Shown in pieces: positions 53,249 to 62,731 of a stretch of 64,000 nucleotides of DNA. Position numbers and translations under genes: made by a program. How positions within the stretch are numbered: the first letter of the stretch is position 1; each line of letters opens with the position of its first letter. The stretch lies in the NCBI RefSeq assembly GCF_049701175.1, contig NZ_JBNATW010000002.1, forward strand, positions 60,717-124,716, written 5' to 3'. Source of the DNA: Thermovenabulum sp049701175. GTDB taxonomy: Bacteria; Bacillota; Thermosediminibacteria; Thermosediminibacterales; Thermosediminibacteraceae. Below the pieces are notes generated by a model. That model was not told the DNA's origin. It saw only the letters and a list, made by a program, of their open reading frames with translations, and did no database searches.

Positions 53249-55009
53249 CTATTCCATATTGTAATTTTTAATTTTCCTGTAAAGAGTCGCGATTCCAATC
53301 CCTAATGCCTCAGCTGCTTTCCTTTTTCCTTCAACATTATTCCCAAAGATGTCCAATGCCCTTCTTATCATTTCCCTTTCTAGTTCTTCTAATGGCACTA
53401 TAGCATTATCACTTCTATTTTTGCTATGACGAACTTTTAGTGGCAATAACTTACTATTCAGAACTCCTTCACTGTCAAGCATATTTATCATATATTCTAC
53501 AACATTCTCTAATTCTCTTACGTTTCCAGGCCAATCGTATTCAAAAAAGTAATCCCAAACATCTTTTTCAACACCAAAAACTTTCTTTTTTAATAAATCC
53601 GCATATTTATTCACGAAATATTCCGTCAGTACTTTTATATCTTCTTTTCTTTCCCGTAAAGGCGGAATTACAAATGGTATTACATTTAACCTATAATACA
53701 AGTCCTCCCTAAACATTCCTTCTTTTATCATTTTTTCAAGGTTTTTATTCGTCGCAGCGATTATCCTTACATCAACCGGTATGGGTTTGTTAGAGCCCAA
53801 TCTTACCACTTCTTTTTGCTCTAATACCCTTAACAGTTTTGCTTGCAAATAAAGAGGCATATCTCCAATCTCATCCAAAAATAACGTTCCTTTATTCGCA
53901 AACTCGATCTTTCCTATTTTACCTTTGGGATCTGCACCTGTAAAAGCTCCTTTTACATACCCAAAAAGTTCGCTTTCTAATAAAGTATCAGGAATTGCCG
54001 CACAGTTAACGGCAACAAAAGGATTATCCTTCCTTTCACTTTCTAGATGGATTGCCCGAGCAAATAATTCCTTTCCCGTTCCACTTTCGCCAGTTATCAA
54101 AACTGTAGAAGACGACGACGCAATTCTTTTTACCTTTTCTTTCAGCATTTTTATACTTTCAGACTCTCCTATTATATATTCGAGTCCTAAGTTTTCTTTA
54201 GAATTTGCCACAGAAAACAATTTCTGTTTTAAAGAATTTATCTCCGTAAAAATTAAGATTTTGTCATATTTATAACCATTTTTTAAAATTCTATATTCCT
54301 CTCCAATAACACTGTAATGTTTGTCATCAATAGATAATTCGTACTCCTCCATATTTAAAAACGTTCCCTTTGCTTGTTTTATCGTCACCCTTTTGCCATC
54401 AACCTTTTGTATTCCTATCATTTTTTTAGCCACGCTATTTGCCTGAACTATTATATCCCTTTCATCTATAATCAATACTCCTTGATCAATTTTATCAATT
54501 ATATGATTTAACATTTCAATTACTTCTTTCATGTTTTCCTTTTCGATCTCTTCCTTTGCTTTTGAAGAAATAAGATCCGAAATCTGTTCCAAAAAATCCA
54601 TAAAAGTATCAAAATTATTCAATATATGCTCCTTTTGCTCCTCATTAAAACAAACAAAACCAATTACCCCTATCACATTTTCTCCTATTTTTATGGGAGT
54701 GCTCATTTCAAAAGTTTCTTCACATTTATTCTGTTTCGGACACCTTTTACAAAGTTCATGAAAACCAGGATTTTCTACGATTTGCTTTTCTCCGGTCCTT
54801 AAAACCTTCTTATAAACATAACCCTCCTGTCCCATATTTACATTAATCTTTGAAGCAAACATTCCTGTACCAGCTATACGATTCAATTTTTCATCAACTA
54901 TCTCTATATCAACTTTTAATATCTTTGATAAAACAGCAGCATATTTTTTTACATCTTCCTCTATATTTTTTAAAATACCACTCATCTCAACACTTGCACC
55001 CTCTTTCAT
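53249..55009 (-). CDS. Sigma-54-dependent activator of the diaminopropionate operon
   Basis: 586 residues. An N-terminal sensor (~10-155) with a Cys cluster ELCKRCPKQNKCEETF. A PAS-like segment (~165-265). AAA+ domain with GESGTGKELFARAI, GAFTGADPKGK and GTLFLDEIGDMP. Fis-type helix-turn-helix at the C-terminus (RKAAEALGIGIATLYRKIKNY). The Cys cluster may bind metal or sense redox. It should bind the three palindromes next to its own stop codon and activate dpaL. The ATG at 55009 lacks a good ribosome site; an internal ATG at 54985 is possible. Confidence 0.92.
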   Translation of the reverse strand: MKEGASVEMSGILKNIEEDVKKYAAVLSKILKVDIEIVDEKLNRIAGTGMFASKINVNMGQEGYVYKKVLRTGEKQIVENPGFHELCKRCPKQNKCEETFEMSTPIKIGENVIGVIGFVCFNEEQKEHILNNFDTFMDFLEQISDLISSKAKEEIEKENMKEVIEMLNHIIDKIDQGVLIIDERDIIVQANSVAKKMIGIQKVDGKRVTIKQAKGTFLNMEEYELSIDDKHYSVIGEEYRILKNGYKYDKILIFTEINSLKQKLFSVANSKENLGLEYIIGESESIKMLKEKVKRIASSSSTVLITGESGTGKELFARAIHLESERKDNPFVAVNCAAIPDTLLESELFGYVKGAFTGADPKGKIGKIEFANKGTLFLDEIGDMPLYLQAKLLRVLEQKEVVRLGSNKPIPVDVRIIAATNKNLEKMIKEGMFREDLYYRLNVIPFVIPPLRERKEDIKVLTEYFVNKYADLLKKKVFGVEKDVWDYFFEYDWPGNVRELENVVEYMINMLDSEGVLNSKLLPLKVRHSKNRSDNAIVPLEELEREMIRRALDIFGNNVEGKRKAAEALGIGIATLYRKIKNYNME

Positions 55010-55065
55010 TTAATTCTGTATAATAATATTTCACTTTATATTATATTTTCTTTCAATACACTTTG

Positions 55066-55113
55066 CATAGTAATAGACTTTCACCATTAAGGTCGCGAGC
55101 ATGCCGAGCACAC
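55066..55113 (-). mobile_element. Group II intron 5'-end relic
   Basis: About 48 bases (GTGTGCTCGGCATGC ... CGCGACC ... GGTGAAAGTC) nearly identical to the 5' end of the larger relic at 49.0 kb. It starts immediately after the terminator of the his operon and is in the same orientation. Nothing else of an intron remains. Confidence 0.78.
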
Positions 55114-55116
55114 ATT

Positions 55117-55149
55117 AAAAGGCCCAATCTATTTTTCAAAGATTGGGCC
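55117..55149 (-). terminator. Terminator of the his operon
   Basis: 9-bp stem GGCCCAATC / GATTGGGCC with an A/T loop, followed by TTTTAAT on the minus strand and then directly by the intron relic. Confidence 0.85.
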
Positions 55150-55186
55150 GTTCATAAAGTTAGATTTATAAAATTTTTTATAATTA

Positions 55187-55792
55187 TTATTTTTCCCTTT
55201 TCTTCAACTCCAGCAAAACATCTTCCCAGTCCATATCAAAGTAAGATAAAACCACAGTTATATGATATATTAGGTCTGCGATTTCATAGCTTATTTCGGA
55301 CTTTGCACCGTTTTTTGCTGCTATTATCACCTCGGAGGCTTCTTCTCCCACCTTTTTTAATATTTTATCTATCCCCTTTTCAAAAAGATAACAGGTATAA
55401 GAACCTTCAATTTTTTTATTTTTTCTATCGTTTACCGTTTCCATCAATTTTTTTAATACCTCAAAGCCCAATTTTTCCTCTTTTTCATAAACCTTATTAA
55501 AAAAACAGGTTTTATTCCCCGTATGGCATGCATGCCCCTTTTGCTTCACTTTTGCCAAAATAGTGTCACCATCGCAGTCGTAATACAGTGAAACCACTTC
55601 CTGGACATTTCCCGATGTCTCTCCCTTTTTCCAAATTTTATTCCTTTTCCTGCTAAAATAGTGCATAAAACCCGTTTGTAGAGTAAGGTGGTAACTTTCT
55701 TTGTTCATATATGCGAGCATCAAAACTTCACCGGTCAGATAGTCCTGCACGACAACCGGTATTAAATCATTGTTTTTAAAATCTATCTCCAC
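55187..55792 (-). CDS. hisI: Bifunctional HisIE (cyclohydrolase/pyrophosphohydrolase)
   Basis: 201 residues. N-terminal phosphoribosyl-AMP cyclohydrolase (~1-110) with metal ligands in YYDCDGDTILAK and GHACHTGNKTCFF. C-terminal phosphoribosyl-ATP pyrophosphohydrolase (~115-201), with GEEASEVIIAAK and EIADLIYHITVVL. Catalyses steps two and three of histidine synthesis. GTG start overlaps hisF by ten bases. Last gene of the operon. Confidence 0.95.
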   Translation of the reverse strand: MEIDFKNNDLIPVVVQDYLTGEVLMLAYMNKESYHLTLQTGFMHYFSRKRNKIWKKGETSGNVQEVVSLYYDCDGDTILAKVKQKGHACHTGNKTCFFNKVYEKEEKLGFEVLKKLMETVNDRKNKKIEGSYTCYLFEKGIDKILKKVGEEASEVIIAAKNGAKSEISYEIADLIYHITVVLSYFDMDWEDVLLELKKREK

Positions 55793-56544
55793 TTGGTCCT
55801 CACCTCAATACCATTTTCTAAAAGGAACTTCTTTAATTCGTCTATTTTTACCATCCCAAAGTGAAAAATTGAAGCTGCCAGGGCTGCATCAGCGCCGGCT
55901 TGAAAAACTTCCAAAAAGTGTTCTGTTTTTCCCGCACCTCCCGATGCGATAACGGGTATTTCCACGCTTTTTGAAATAAGTTCCGTTATTTCAACCTCAA
56001 AACCCTCTCTTGTGCCGTCTCTGTCTATTGAAGTGAGCAGGATTTCCCCCGCTCCCCTTTTTTCAACCTCTTTAGCCCAGGAAAGGGCGTCAAGCCCAGT
56101 ATCTACTCTCCCACCGTTTATATAGACTCGATAACCCTCAGGGTGCTTTTTCACATCCATAGCAACAACGATGCACTGTGAGCCGAACATACTGCTTGCT
56201 TTTTCGATTAAGTCGGGGCTTTCAACCGCAGCTGTATTTATAGAAACCTTGTCCGCTCCCGCAACCAATATTTTTCTGATATCCTCTATGGTGCGTATAC
56301 CTCCGCCCACCGTAAAGGGAATGAATACATTTTCTGCAACCTTTTCCACCACCTCTATCATTATATCCCTTTTTTCAAAAGATGCGGTAATATCCAAAAA
56401 TACCAGCTCATCGGCACCCATTTTATCGTATTGTATAGCAGCTTCTACAGGGTCTCCTGCGTCTATGAGATTTATAAAATTTATCCCTTTTACAACCCTC
56501 CCCTCCTTGACATCAAGGCATGGTATAATCCTTTTTGCCACCAT
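55783..56544 (-). CDS. hisF: Imidazole glycerol phosphate synthase cyclase HisF
   Basis: 253-residue TIM barrel that combines ammonia from HisH with PRFAR to give imidazole glycerol phosphate and AICAR. Catalytic Asp in RIIPCLDVKEGRVVKG and Asp in LLTSIDRDGTREGF; phosphate loops GGGIRTIEDI and VIASGGAGKTEHF. ATG at 56544 behind AAGGGTG; a GTG at 56553 is less likely. Confidence 0.96.
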   Translation of the reverse strand: MVAKRIIPCLDVKEGRVVKGINFINLIDAGDPVEAAIQYDKMGADELVFLDITASFEKRDIMIEVVEKVAENVFIPFTVGGGIRTIEDIRKILVAGADKVSINTAAVESPDLIEKASSMFGSQCIVVAMDVKKHPEGYRVYINGGRVDTGLDALSWAKEVEKRGAGEILLTSIDRDGTREGFEVEITELISKSVEIPVIASGGAGKTEHFLEVFQAGADAALAASIFHFGMVKIDELKKFLLENGIEVRTKWR

Positions 56545-56560
56545 TTTTTTCACCCTTCGA

Positions 56561-57274
56561 TTAAATCTTTTTAAGAAGGTCGCTGAAAATAATATCCTTG
56601 CTGTAAAGTGCCTTTCCTATGATAACACCGTCTATACCGATTTGTTTTAATTTCATTACATCTTCTTCGTTTTTAATACCGCCTGAAGCAATTAGAACCC
56701 CATCAAAAATTTCTCTCAACCTTTTTGCAGCATCCAAATTTGGCCCTTCAAGGGTCCCGTCCCTTGATATGTCGGTGAAAATTATCTTTTTTATGCCAAT
56801 TCTTTCAGCTTCTTTGACAGAATGGTCAATCCCTATTTCCACGCTTTCCTGCCAGCCCGATATTTTGATTTTATCCTTTCTAAAATCCAAACTCAGTGCT
56901 ACTTTTTCTTGCGAAAATTCCTTCAGCATCCTTTCTACTTCCCCTCTACGGGTAAAAAAAGCAGAGCCTACTATAACGCAGTCGATTCCTGCATCTATCA
57001 GCTTCTTTGCCGTTTCAAAATCCCTTATTCCTCCACCGCACTGAACGTAAAGGTCTGTTTCCCTTTTTATATCTACCACTATTTCAATATTTTTTATAAC
57101 CCCTTCCTTTGCCCCGTCTAAGTCCACAACGTGAAGGTATTTAGCACCCTCCCTTTTAAAATACAAGGCCTGTTTTACAGGGTCGGTGCTGTAAACCGTT
57201 TCCCTACTAAAATCACCCTGTGTAAGCCTTACACACTTTCCCTCTTTTATATCTATAGCAGGAAATACTATCAT
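56561..57274 (-). CDS. hisA: ProFAR isomerase HisA
   Basis: 237-residue TIM barrel related to HisF, isomerising 5'-ProFAR to PRFAR. Catalytic Asp in VFPAIDIKEGKCVRLTQG and in FTDISRDGTLEGPN. Overlaps hisH by four bases. Confidence 0.96.
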   Translation of the reverse strand: MIVFPAIDIKEGKCVRLTQGDFSRETVYSTDPVKQALYFKREGAKYLHVVDLDGAKEGVIKNIEIVVDIKRETDLYVQCGGGIRDFETAKKLIDAGIDCVIVGSAFFTRRGEVERMLKEFSQEKVALSLDFRKDKIKISGWQESVEIGIDHSVKEAERIGIKKIIFTDISRDGTLEGPNLDAAKRLREIFDGVLIASGGIKNEEDVMKLKQIGIDGVIIGKALYSKDIIFSDLLKKI

Positions 57275-57885
57275 ATTAACCTCCCGAAATTTTTCAATAA
57301 GTAAAGTCCCGCTTCCCCGCTCTTTTCCGGGTGAAACTGGGTTGCAAAAATATTTTCCCTTTCAACGCTTGCAGTAAACTCTATGCCGTGGATGCATGTT
57401 GAAGAAATTATATCGCCATCAGGGGTATCCACATAATAGGAATGCACAAAATAAAAATACTGCCCGTCCAATTCCTTTAAAAGAGGAGAATCCTTTACTA
57501 CATTTATCTTATTCCAGCCCATGTGTGGGATTTTTACGCCTTCCTTTTTAGGAAAAAGCTTCACCTTTCCTTCAAAAATGCTTAGTCCTTCCGATTCCCC
57601 TTCGTAGCTGAATTCGAAAAGTAGCTGCATCCCAAGGCAAATCCCCAAAAAAGGTATTTTGTCCTGCAACACCTTTTTTCTAATTTCTTCTTTTATCCCT
57701 TTGCTTTTCAACCTTTCCATTGCCTCTTTAAAGGCGCCGACCCCAGGAAGCACTATGCAGTCTGCCCTTTCAAGCTCAAAGCCTTTCGAGGCTAACTTTA
57801 CTTCAAAGCCCAAATACTCAAAGGCTTTTTTAACACTGCCTATGTTCCCCATACCGTAGTCTACTAAGGTTACAACCTTTTTCAC
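57271..57885 (-). CDS. hisH: Imidazole glycerol phosphate synthase glutaminase HisH
   Basis: About 204 residues, class I glutamine amidotransferase. Nucleophile Cys in PFLGICLGMQLLF and His/Glu pair in ATQFHPEKSGEAG. The GTG at 57885 (KKVVTLVDYGMGNIGS) is the natural start with GGGGG upstream; it begins one base after the hisB stop. Confidence 0.95.
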   Translation of the reverse strand: MKKVVTLVDYGMGNIGSVKKAFEYLGFEVKLASKGFELERADCIVLPGVGAFKEAMERLKSKGIKEEIRKKVLQDKIPFLGICLGMQLLFEFSYEGESEGLSIFEGKVKLFPKKEGVKIPHMGWNKINVVKDSPLLKELDGQYFYFVHSYYVDTPDGDIISSTCIHGIEFTASVERENIFATQFHPEKSGEAGLYLLKNFGRLI

Positions 57886-57886
57886 C

Positions 57887-58474
57887 CTATAATACCCCCT
57901 TTGTTGAGGGGATAATGCCGTTATCTTCCCTTTCAACAGCCTCCCTCAGAGCCCTGCCGAAGGCTTTGAAAATCGCTTCCGCGGTATGATGGTCGTTTTC
58001 CCCGAAAAGTTTTGAAATGTGTAAGGTAACCTTTGCGTTTAAGGAAAATGCCCTGAAAAATTCCGATATCATTTCTATGCTTAAATCTGCTACTTTTTCC
58101 CTTCGAAACTTAACATTGAAGTTTAAATAAGGCCTTCCTGAAATATCCAAAGCAAACAAAATAAGGGCATCATCCATGGGGATCAAAGCATTTCCATAAC
58201 GTCTTATGCCTTTTTTATCGCCGATGGCTTTGTAAAATGCCTTGCCAAGGGTTATGCCAACGTCCTCCACGGTATGATGGTCGTCTACGTTTAAATCCCC
58301 TTTTGCCATTACCTTAAGGTCAAGCCTTCCGTGCACCGCAAACTGAGTAAGAAGGTGGTCGAAAAATCCAATGCCGCTTTCTATTTTGCAAATTCCACTC
58401 CCGTCAAGGTTTAAAAAAACTTTAACATCGGTCTCCTTCGTCTTCCTTTTTATACTAACCTTTCTTTCCTTCAC
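57887..58474 (-). CDS. hisB: Imidazoleglycerol-phosphate dehydratase HisB
   Basis: 195 residues, monofunctional IGPD with the manganese-binding double HH motifs DDHHTVEDVGI and ENDHHTAEAIFKA and the acidic IGFFDHLLTQFA. There is no histidinol-phosphatase part as in the enterobacterial fusion. GTG start behind GGAGAGG; overlaps hisC by 20 bases. Confidence 0.96.
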   Translation of the reverse strand: MKERKVSIKRKTKETDVKVFLNLDGSGICKIESGIGFFDHLLTQFAVHGRLDLKVMAKGDLNVDDHHTVEDVGITLGKAFYKAIGDKKGIRRYGNALIPMDDALILFALDISGRPYLNFNVKFRREKVADLSIEMISEFFRAFSLNAKVTLHISKLFGENDHHTAEAIFKAFGRALREAVEREDNGIIPSTKGVL

Positions 58475-59525
58475 CGCAAAGTCCTCTCCATTCCTTTAAA
58501 GCTTCTAAAAGCTCCTGGTTTTGGTCTTCCTTTCCCACCGTTATCCGCAAAATCCCTTTACCCTCATCAAGTTTAAAAAACCTTACTGCAATGCCCTTTG
58601 AATCCAAGTATTCCTTAAGCCTTCCATCGCTAACTACGATGGAGACAAAATTGCCATACCCCTCTAAAACCTCATATCCTAAAGCCCTTAAGCTTACCTT
58701 CAACCTTTCCCTTTCCCCTATGATTTTTTCAATGTTTTTCTTTACCAAATCGAAGTTTTTAATAACTTCACAGGCTATAATTTGCGTAAATAGGCTAACA
58801 TTGTAAGGAGGTTTTACCTTTAAGAGATTTTCTATTATATACTCAGTGGAAACAGCATAGCCGCATCTTATGCCAGCAAAGCCTATTTTGGAAAGGGTCT
58901 TTAAGATTAAAATATTTTGGTGCTTTCCTACAAGGTCGATATACTCATAGGGTGAAAACTCGCTGTAGGCAGCATCCACAACAATAAGGGTATCCTTCAG
59001 CTCATCGGCTATATAGGAAATTTTATCCTTATCAAAAACAACTCCCGTAGGGTTATTGGGCGTATCTATGAAAATGGCTTTTACGCCCCTTTTCTCTTTT
59101 GCCCTTTGAACTATTTCTTCCGGGCAAACCTGCCAGTTTTCGTTAAAAGGGACCTCCTCCACATTAATGTCCAGTATGCCTGCTGTAATTTTATACATTA
59201 CAAAGGAAGGTTTTAAAGTTAAGATTGAATCACCTTTGTCGCAAACCGCCTGCATTATCACCTGTATGAGCTGATCGGAGCCATTTCCTATTATAAAGTT
59301 ATTCCTGGAAAGGTTGTAGAAATTTGAAAGCTCCTTCCTTAATGGGTCCGAATTGTTGTCGGGGTATAAGGAAATCCTATCTATATATTGGGATAATCTA
59401 CTTAAAAGAATGCTCTTTAAACCTTCATCCATTGGGTAGAGGTTCTCATTGGCATCGAGTTTTATTTTGTAAGGTTTTTCTTCCACTTCATAATTTTTAT
59501 AGGTTTTCAACTTCTCCCTGAACAT
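58455..59525 (-). CDS. hisC: Histidinol-phosphate aminotransferase HisC
   Basis: 356-residue fold-type I PLP aminotransferase. PLP Lys in LKTLSKIGFAGIRCGYA; substrate/phosphate elements in DANENLYPMD, IGNGSDQLIQVI, DTPNNPTGVVF, DAAYSEF. Start overlaps the hisD end by 29 bases and its ribosome site is poor, so translation is coupled and the precise start is uncertain by a few codons. Confidence 0.95.
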   Translation of the reverse strand: MFREKLKTYKNYEVEEKPYKIKLDANENLYPMDEGLKSILLSRLSQYIDRISLYPDNNSDPLRKELSNFYNLSRNNFIIGNGSDQLIQVIMQAVCDKGDSILTLKPSFVMYKITAGILDINVEEVPFNENWQVCPEEIVQRAKEKRGVKAIFIDTPNNPTGVVFDKDKISYIADELKDTLIVVDAAYSEFSPYEYIDLVGKHQNILILKTLSKIGFAGIRCGYAVSTEYIIENLLKVKPPYNVSLFTQIIACEVIKNFDLVKKNIEKIIGERERLKVSLRALGYEVLEGYGNFVSIVVSDGRLKEYLDSKGIAVRFFKLDEGKGILRITVGKEDQNQELLEALKEWRGLCGEGKKG

Positions 59526-60831
59526 CCTTCATCCTCACTTTCAGCGAATTTGCATGCAATAAAAGGCCTTCGCACTCAGCGATCTTCACCGCATCTTTTG
59601 CATAGAGCCCAAAGCTTTCTTTTGAATACTCCACCACATTTATCCTTTTTACAAAATCGTAGACACCGAGGGGTGAGAAAAACCTTGCAGTACCGTTAGT
59701 TGGCAGCACGTGATTTGTTCCAGCTACGTAATCCCCTATGGGTTCTGCAGAATACTTCCCCAAAAATACGGTCCCAGCGTTTTTAACACCCTTTAAAATC
59801 TCCCTACTGTCTTTTGCCATTATCTCTAAATGCTCGGGTGCTATGACATTTACTATCTCAACAGCTTCCTCTAAATTTTGGGTAATTATTATAATGCCGT
59901 AATTCTCTACAGACTTTTTAGCAACCCTAATGTTTTCTTTGAATTTACCGTTTTTGCTTTCATTAATAAAATAGTCGATGTACTTAAAAACCATAAATGC
60001 AAAATCTTCACTATCGGTTATCAAAACTACCATTGCCCTCTCGTCGTGCTCTGCTTGAGATAATAAGTCGCAAGCCACAAATTCGGGGTCCGCCGTTTCA
60101 TCGGCAATCACCGCAATTTCACTGGGCCCCGCAATCATGTCTATGTCTACTTCTCCAAAAAGCTCTTTTTTTGCAAGGGTAACGTATATATTCCCGGGAC
60201 CTACTATCTTGTCTACCTTAGGAACGGTTTCTGTCCCGTAAGCCAAAGCAGCTATTGCCTGGACACCTCCTACCCTGAAAACTTTGTCAACCCCGCACAT
60301 CTTTGCCGCTGCAAGAACATAGGGATTTATCCTTTTGTCTTTTTTTGGGGGTGTTGCCATGTAAATTTTATCAACACCCGCTACCCTTGCCGGAATCGCA
60401 TTCATCAAAACCGTTGAAGGATAAGCAGCCTTTCCTCCAGGAACGTAGATACCCACGCTTTCAATAGGCCTTACTATCTGCCCAAGGAAGCTACCCTCTT
60501 TAAAATAAAACCATGAGTTTTGTTTTTGCCTTTCGTGAAACTCCCAGATGTTCCGGTAAGCCCTTTTTAAAGCATCTATGGAATCCTTTTCCACCGTTTT
60601 ATAAGCTTCCTCTATTTCTTCCTGGCTTACGGTTATTTCATCCATATCTATTTCACAATAATCCAGCTTTTTAGTGAAAAAAATCAGCGCTTCATCACCT
60701 TTTTCCCTGACCTCTTTCAGGATTTCCCTTACTGCAGTCCGGGCATCCTCCCATTCCCTTCGGGAGCGTTTTCCCAGTATAGACAAAAGTTCTCTCTTAA
60801 ATCCCGGATTTTTGGTTTTAAGTATGTTCAA
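59497..60831 (-). CDS. hisD: Histidinol dehydrogenase HisD
   Basis: About 444 residues, zinc enzyme for the last two oxidations to histidine. Markers: SVGIYVPGGKAAYPSTVLM, GNIYVTLAKKELFGEVDIDMIAGPSE with zinc-site residues near LLSQAEHDERAM, and GTNHVLPTNGTARF. TTG at 60831 is preferred because GGGGG lies seven bases upstream; it overlaps hisG by 14 bases. Confidence 0.95.
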   Translation of the reverse strand: MNILKTKNPGFKRELLSILGKRSRREWEDARTAVREILKEVREKGDEALIFFTKKLDYCEIDMDEITVSQEEIEEAYKTVEKDSIDALKRAYRNIWEFHERQKQNSWFYFKEGSFLGQIVRPIESVGIYVPGGKAAYPSTVLMNAIPARVAGVDKIYMATPPKKDKRINPYVLAAAKMCGVDKVFRVGGVQAIAALAYGTETVPKVDKIVGPGNIYVTLAKKELFGEVDIDMIAGPSEIAVIADETADPEFVACDLLSQAEHDERAMVVLITDSEDFAFMVFKYIDYFINESKNGKFKENIRVAKKSVENYGIIIITQNLEEAVEIVNVIAPEHLEIMAKDSREILKGVKNAGTVFLGKYSAEPIGDYVAGTNHVLPTNGTARFFSPLGVYDFVKRINVVEYSKESFGLYAKDAVKIAECEGLLLHANSLKVRMKDVQGEVENL

Positions 60832-61459
60832 TCTCAAGCCCCCTCTCCATTTTTTCAATTATGTCACTTATTAAATCCTTTTTTATCTTAAGGCTTGCCC
60901 TGTTGATGATTAGCCTTGCACTTATATCAAACATTTTTTCATATACTTCAAGCCCGTTTTCCTTTAAAGTCCTCCCGGTTTCCACCACATCCACTATTCC
61001 ATCCGAAAGCCCAAGTAAAGGTGCAAGCTCTACCGAACCGTTTAGCTTAATAACCCTTAGATTTTGATGGTTTATTTTATTAAAATATTCCTTCGTAATG
61101 TTGGGATATTTTGTTGCAATTACCTTATCCTTTTTTTCCAAAAAATCCGTTTTTTTACCTTTAGGACCTGCAAGGGCTAAAAAGCACCTGCCAATGCCGA
61201 GGTCTAAAATCTCAAATATCCTCACATTTTTCTCCATTAATACATCCTTGCCTACCACTCCCATATCTGCAGCTCCGTATTCCACATATGTCGGCACGTC
61301 AAAGGGTTTTACTAAAATAACCCTGTAGTTTTTCTTCCCATCAAAATAAATTAGCTTCCTCGAACTTTCATTTATATAAAGGTTTAAAATGCCGCATTTT
61401 GCGAAAAATGCAGCGGATTCCTCGGCAAGTCGCCCTTTTGGAAGTGCTATTGTAATCAT
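60818..61459 (-). CDS. hisG: ATP phosphoribosyltransferase HisG, short form
   Basis: 213-residue catalytic subunit of the first committed step, short form without the C-terminal regulatory domain, which requires HisZ. Contains ALPKGRLAEESAAFFAKCG, YGAADMGVVGKDVL and the PRPP loop GIVDVVETGRTLKENGL. Confidence 0.96.
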   Translation of the reverse strand: MITIALPKGRLAEESAAFFAKCGILNLYINESSRKLIYFDGKKNYRVILVKPFDVPTYVEYGAADMGVVGKDVLMEKNVRIFEILDLGIGRCFLALAGPKGKKTDFLEKKDKVIATKYPNITKEYFNKINHQNLRVIKLNGSVELAPLLGLSDGIVDVVETGRTLKENGLEVYEKMFDISARLIINRASLKIKKDLISDIIEKMERGLEIEHT

Positions 61460-61471
61460 TTTTTCACCTAC

Positions 61472-62620
61472 TCAAAGCAATATAATATCTTTACCTTTAA
61501 AATAATATACTCTTTCTATTCCCATATTTTTTGCCCTTTCCTGGCATTCTTCCTGTTTCTCAGGGAAACTTTGAAAATAAGCCTTTCCCTTCAAATTCTT
61601 TGTAAACTCAAAAGCCTTTTCAAAACCCTCTTCGTCGTAACCAACGTATACTTCAATAGCTTCTTTGCAAACAGGCATTCTTTCAATAAGCCTTTCCAAA
61701 CCCGCAGCAAAGCCCACTGCAAAAAGCTTCCGATTAAATCGGGAGAATAGGGAATCGTACCTTCCCCCGCTTAAAACGGGATATCCCAAACCCTCAATGT
61801 AACCGGTAAAAATTATGCCCGTGTAGTAATCCATGTGTTTTAGCATCCCTAAGTCGAGGGAAATATAATCTTCATATCCCATTGATTTCAGTTTCTGGTA
61901 TATAAACTCCAATCGCTCCAAGCTTTTTTTAGAAATTTCATTTTTGGCATACACCCTGGCATCTTTTAATACATCCCCTTTTCCGTAAAGCCTCGTTATC
62001 CTCCTGAAGTCATCTATTACAGAACTTTTTATGTTTTTATCCTTCAAAAAATTTTCAATCCCTATGTAATCCTTTTTGTCAATCAATTTACAAAGCATCT
62101 CCGAAGATTCATCATCTATACCATAACCAAAGGTTATGCCCTTAAAAAAATTTACCTCACCTATATCCACGGTGAAATTTAAAAATCCCAGCTCCAGAAG
62201 GGTTTCTGCCGCAAGGGCTATAACCTCTACATCCGAAAAAGGATCGTCTTTTTTCATTATATTTTCAATGCCTATTTGATGAAATTCCCTCCAATCCCCT
62301 GCGTTTTCCGTTAAATACTGAAAAACCTTGCCAAAGTAATAAAATTTGATAACATCCTGTCTTTCGTCAAAAAAATTTGCGGCAATATTTGCAGCAGATA
62401 AGGTATATTCCGTCCTTAAAGTCAATACACTTCCATCGTAATCAACTATTTTAAATGAATTGTTTTTATCGCAGAAATAAATGTCATCATAGTTTATAAA
62501 AACCGAGGGTTCTATGATTTGGTAGCCAAAATTTTCGTAAAGTTTACTAATTTTTCCCCTCACTTTTTCGTAATAAACACTTCCTGGCGGGTAATAATCT
62601 GTAAATTTTTTATCCATCAT
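61472..62620 (-). CDS. hisZ: ATP phosphoribosyltransferase regulatory subunit HisZ
   Basis: 382 residues, a histidyl-tRNA synthetase paralogue lacking tRNA-charging function, which activates short HisG and gives feedback control. Segments TLRTEYTLSAANIAANFF, YFGKVFQYLTENAGDWREFHQIGIE and LPVLSGGRYDSLFSRFN-like region are typical of class II core motifs. First gene of the operon, so hisZ-hisG pairing is conserved. Confidence 0.94.
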   Translation of the reverse strand: MMDKKFTDYYPPGSVYYEKVRGKISKLYENFGYQIIEPSVFINYDDIYFCDKNNSFKIVDYDGSVLTLRTEYTLSAANIAANFFDERQDVIKFYYFGKVFQYLTENAGDWREFHQIGIENIMKKDDPFSDVEVIALAAETLLELGFLNFTVDIGEVNFFKGITFGYGIDDESSEMLCKLIDKKDYIGIENFLKDKNIKSSVIDDFRRITRLYGKGDVLKDARVYAKNEISKKSLERLEFIYQKLKSMGYEDYISLDLGMLKHMDYYTGIIFTGYIEGLGYPVLSGGRYDSLFSRFNRKLFAVGFAAGLERLIERMPVCKEAIEVYVGYDEEGFEKAFEFTKNLKGKAYFQSFPEKQEECQERAKNMGIERVYYFKGKDIILL

Positions 62621-62687
62621 CTCAGCAACCTCATAACTAAAATCTTTAATTTATTAATTTAACATATTAAATAGTTAATTTGATAAT

Positions 62688-62716
62688 ATTATAAATTATA
62701 ATCACAATTTCGGCAA
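62688..62716 (-). promoter_or_regulatory. Promoter of the his operon
   Basis: TTGCCG, 17-base spacer and TATAAT on the minus strand, about 70 bases before hisZ. No T-box or leader-peptide attenuator was seen in the short leader. Confidence 0.72.
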
Positions 62717-62731
62717 GCATAAAATTTAAAA

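Noticed and set aside
62621..62730. T-box or leader-peptide attenuator before hisZ
   Set aside because: The leader is too short and has no T-box sequence, His-rich peptide or terminator after the promoter.
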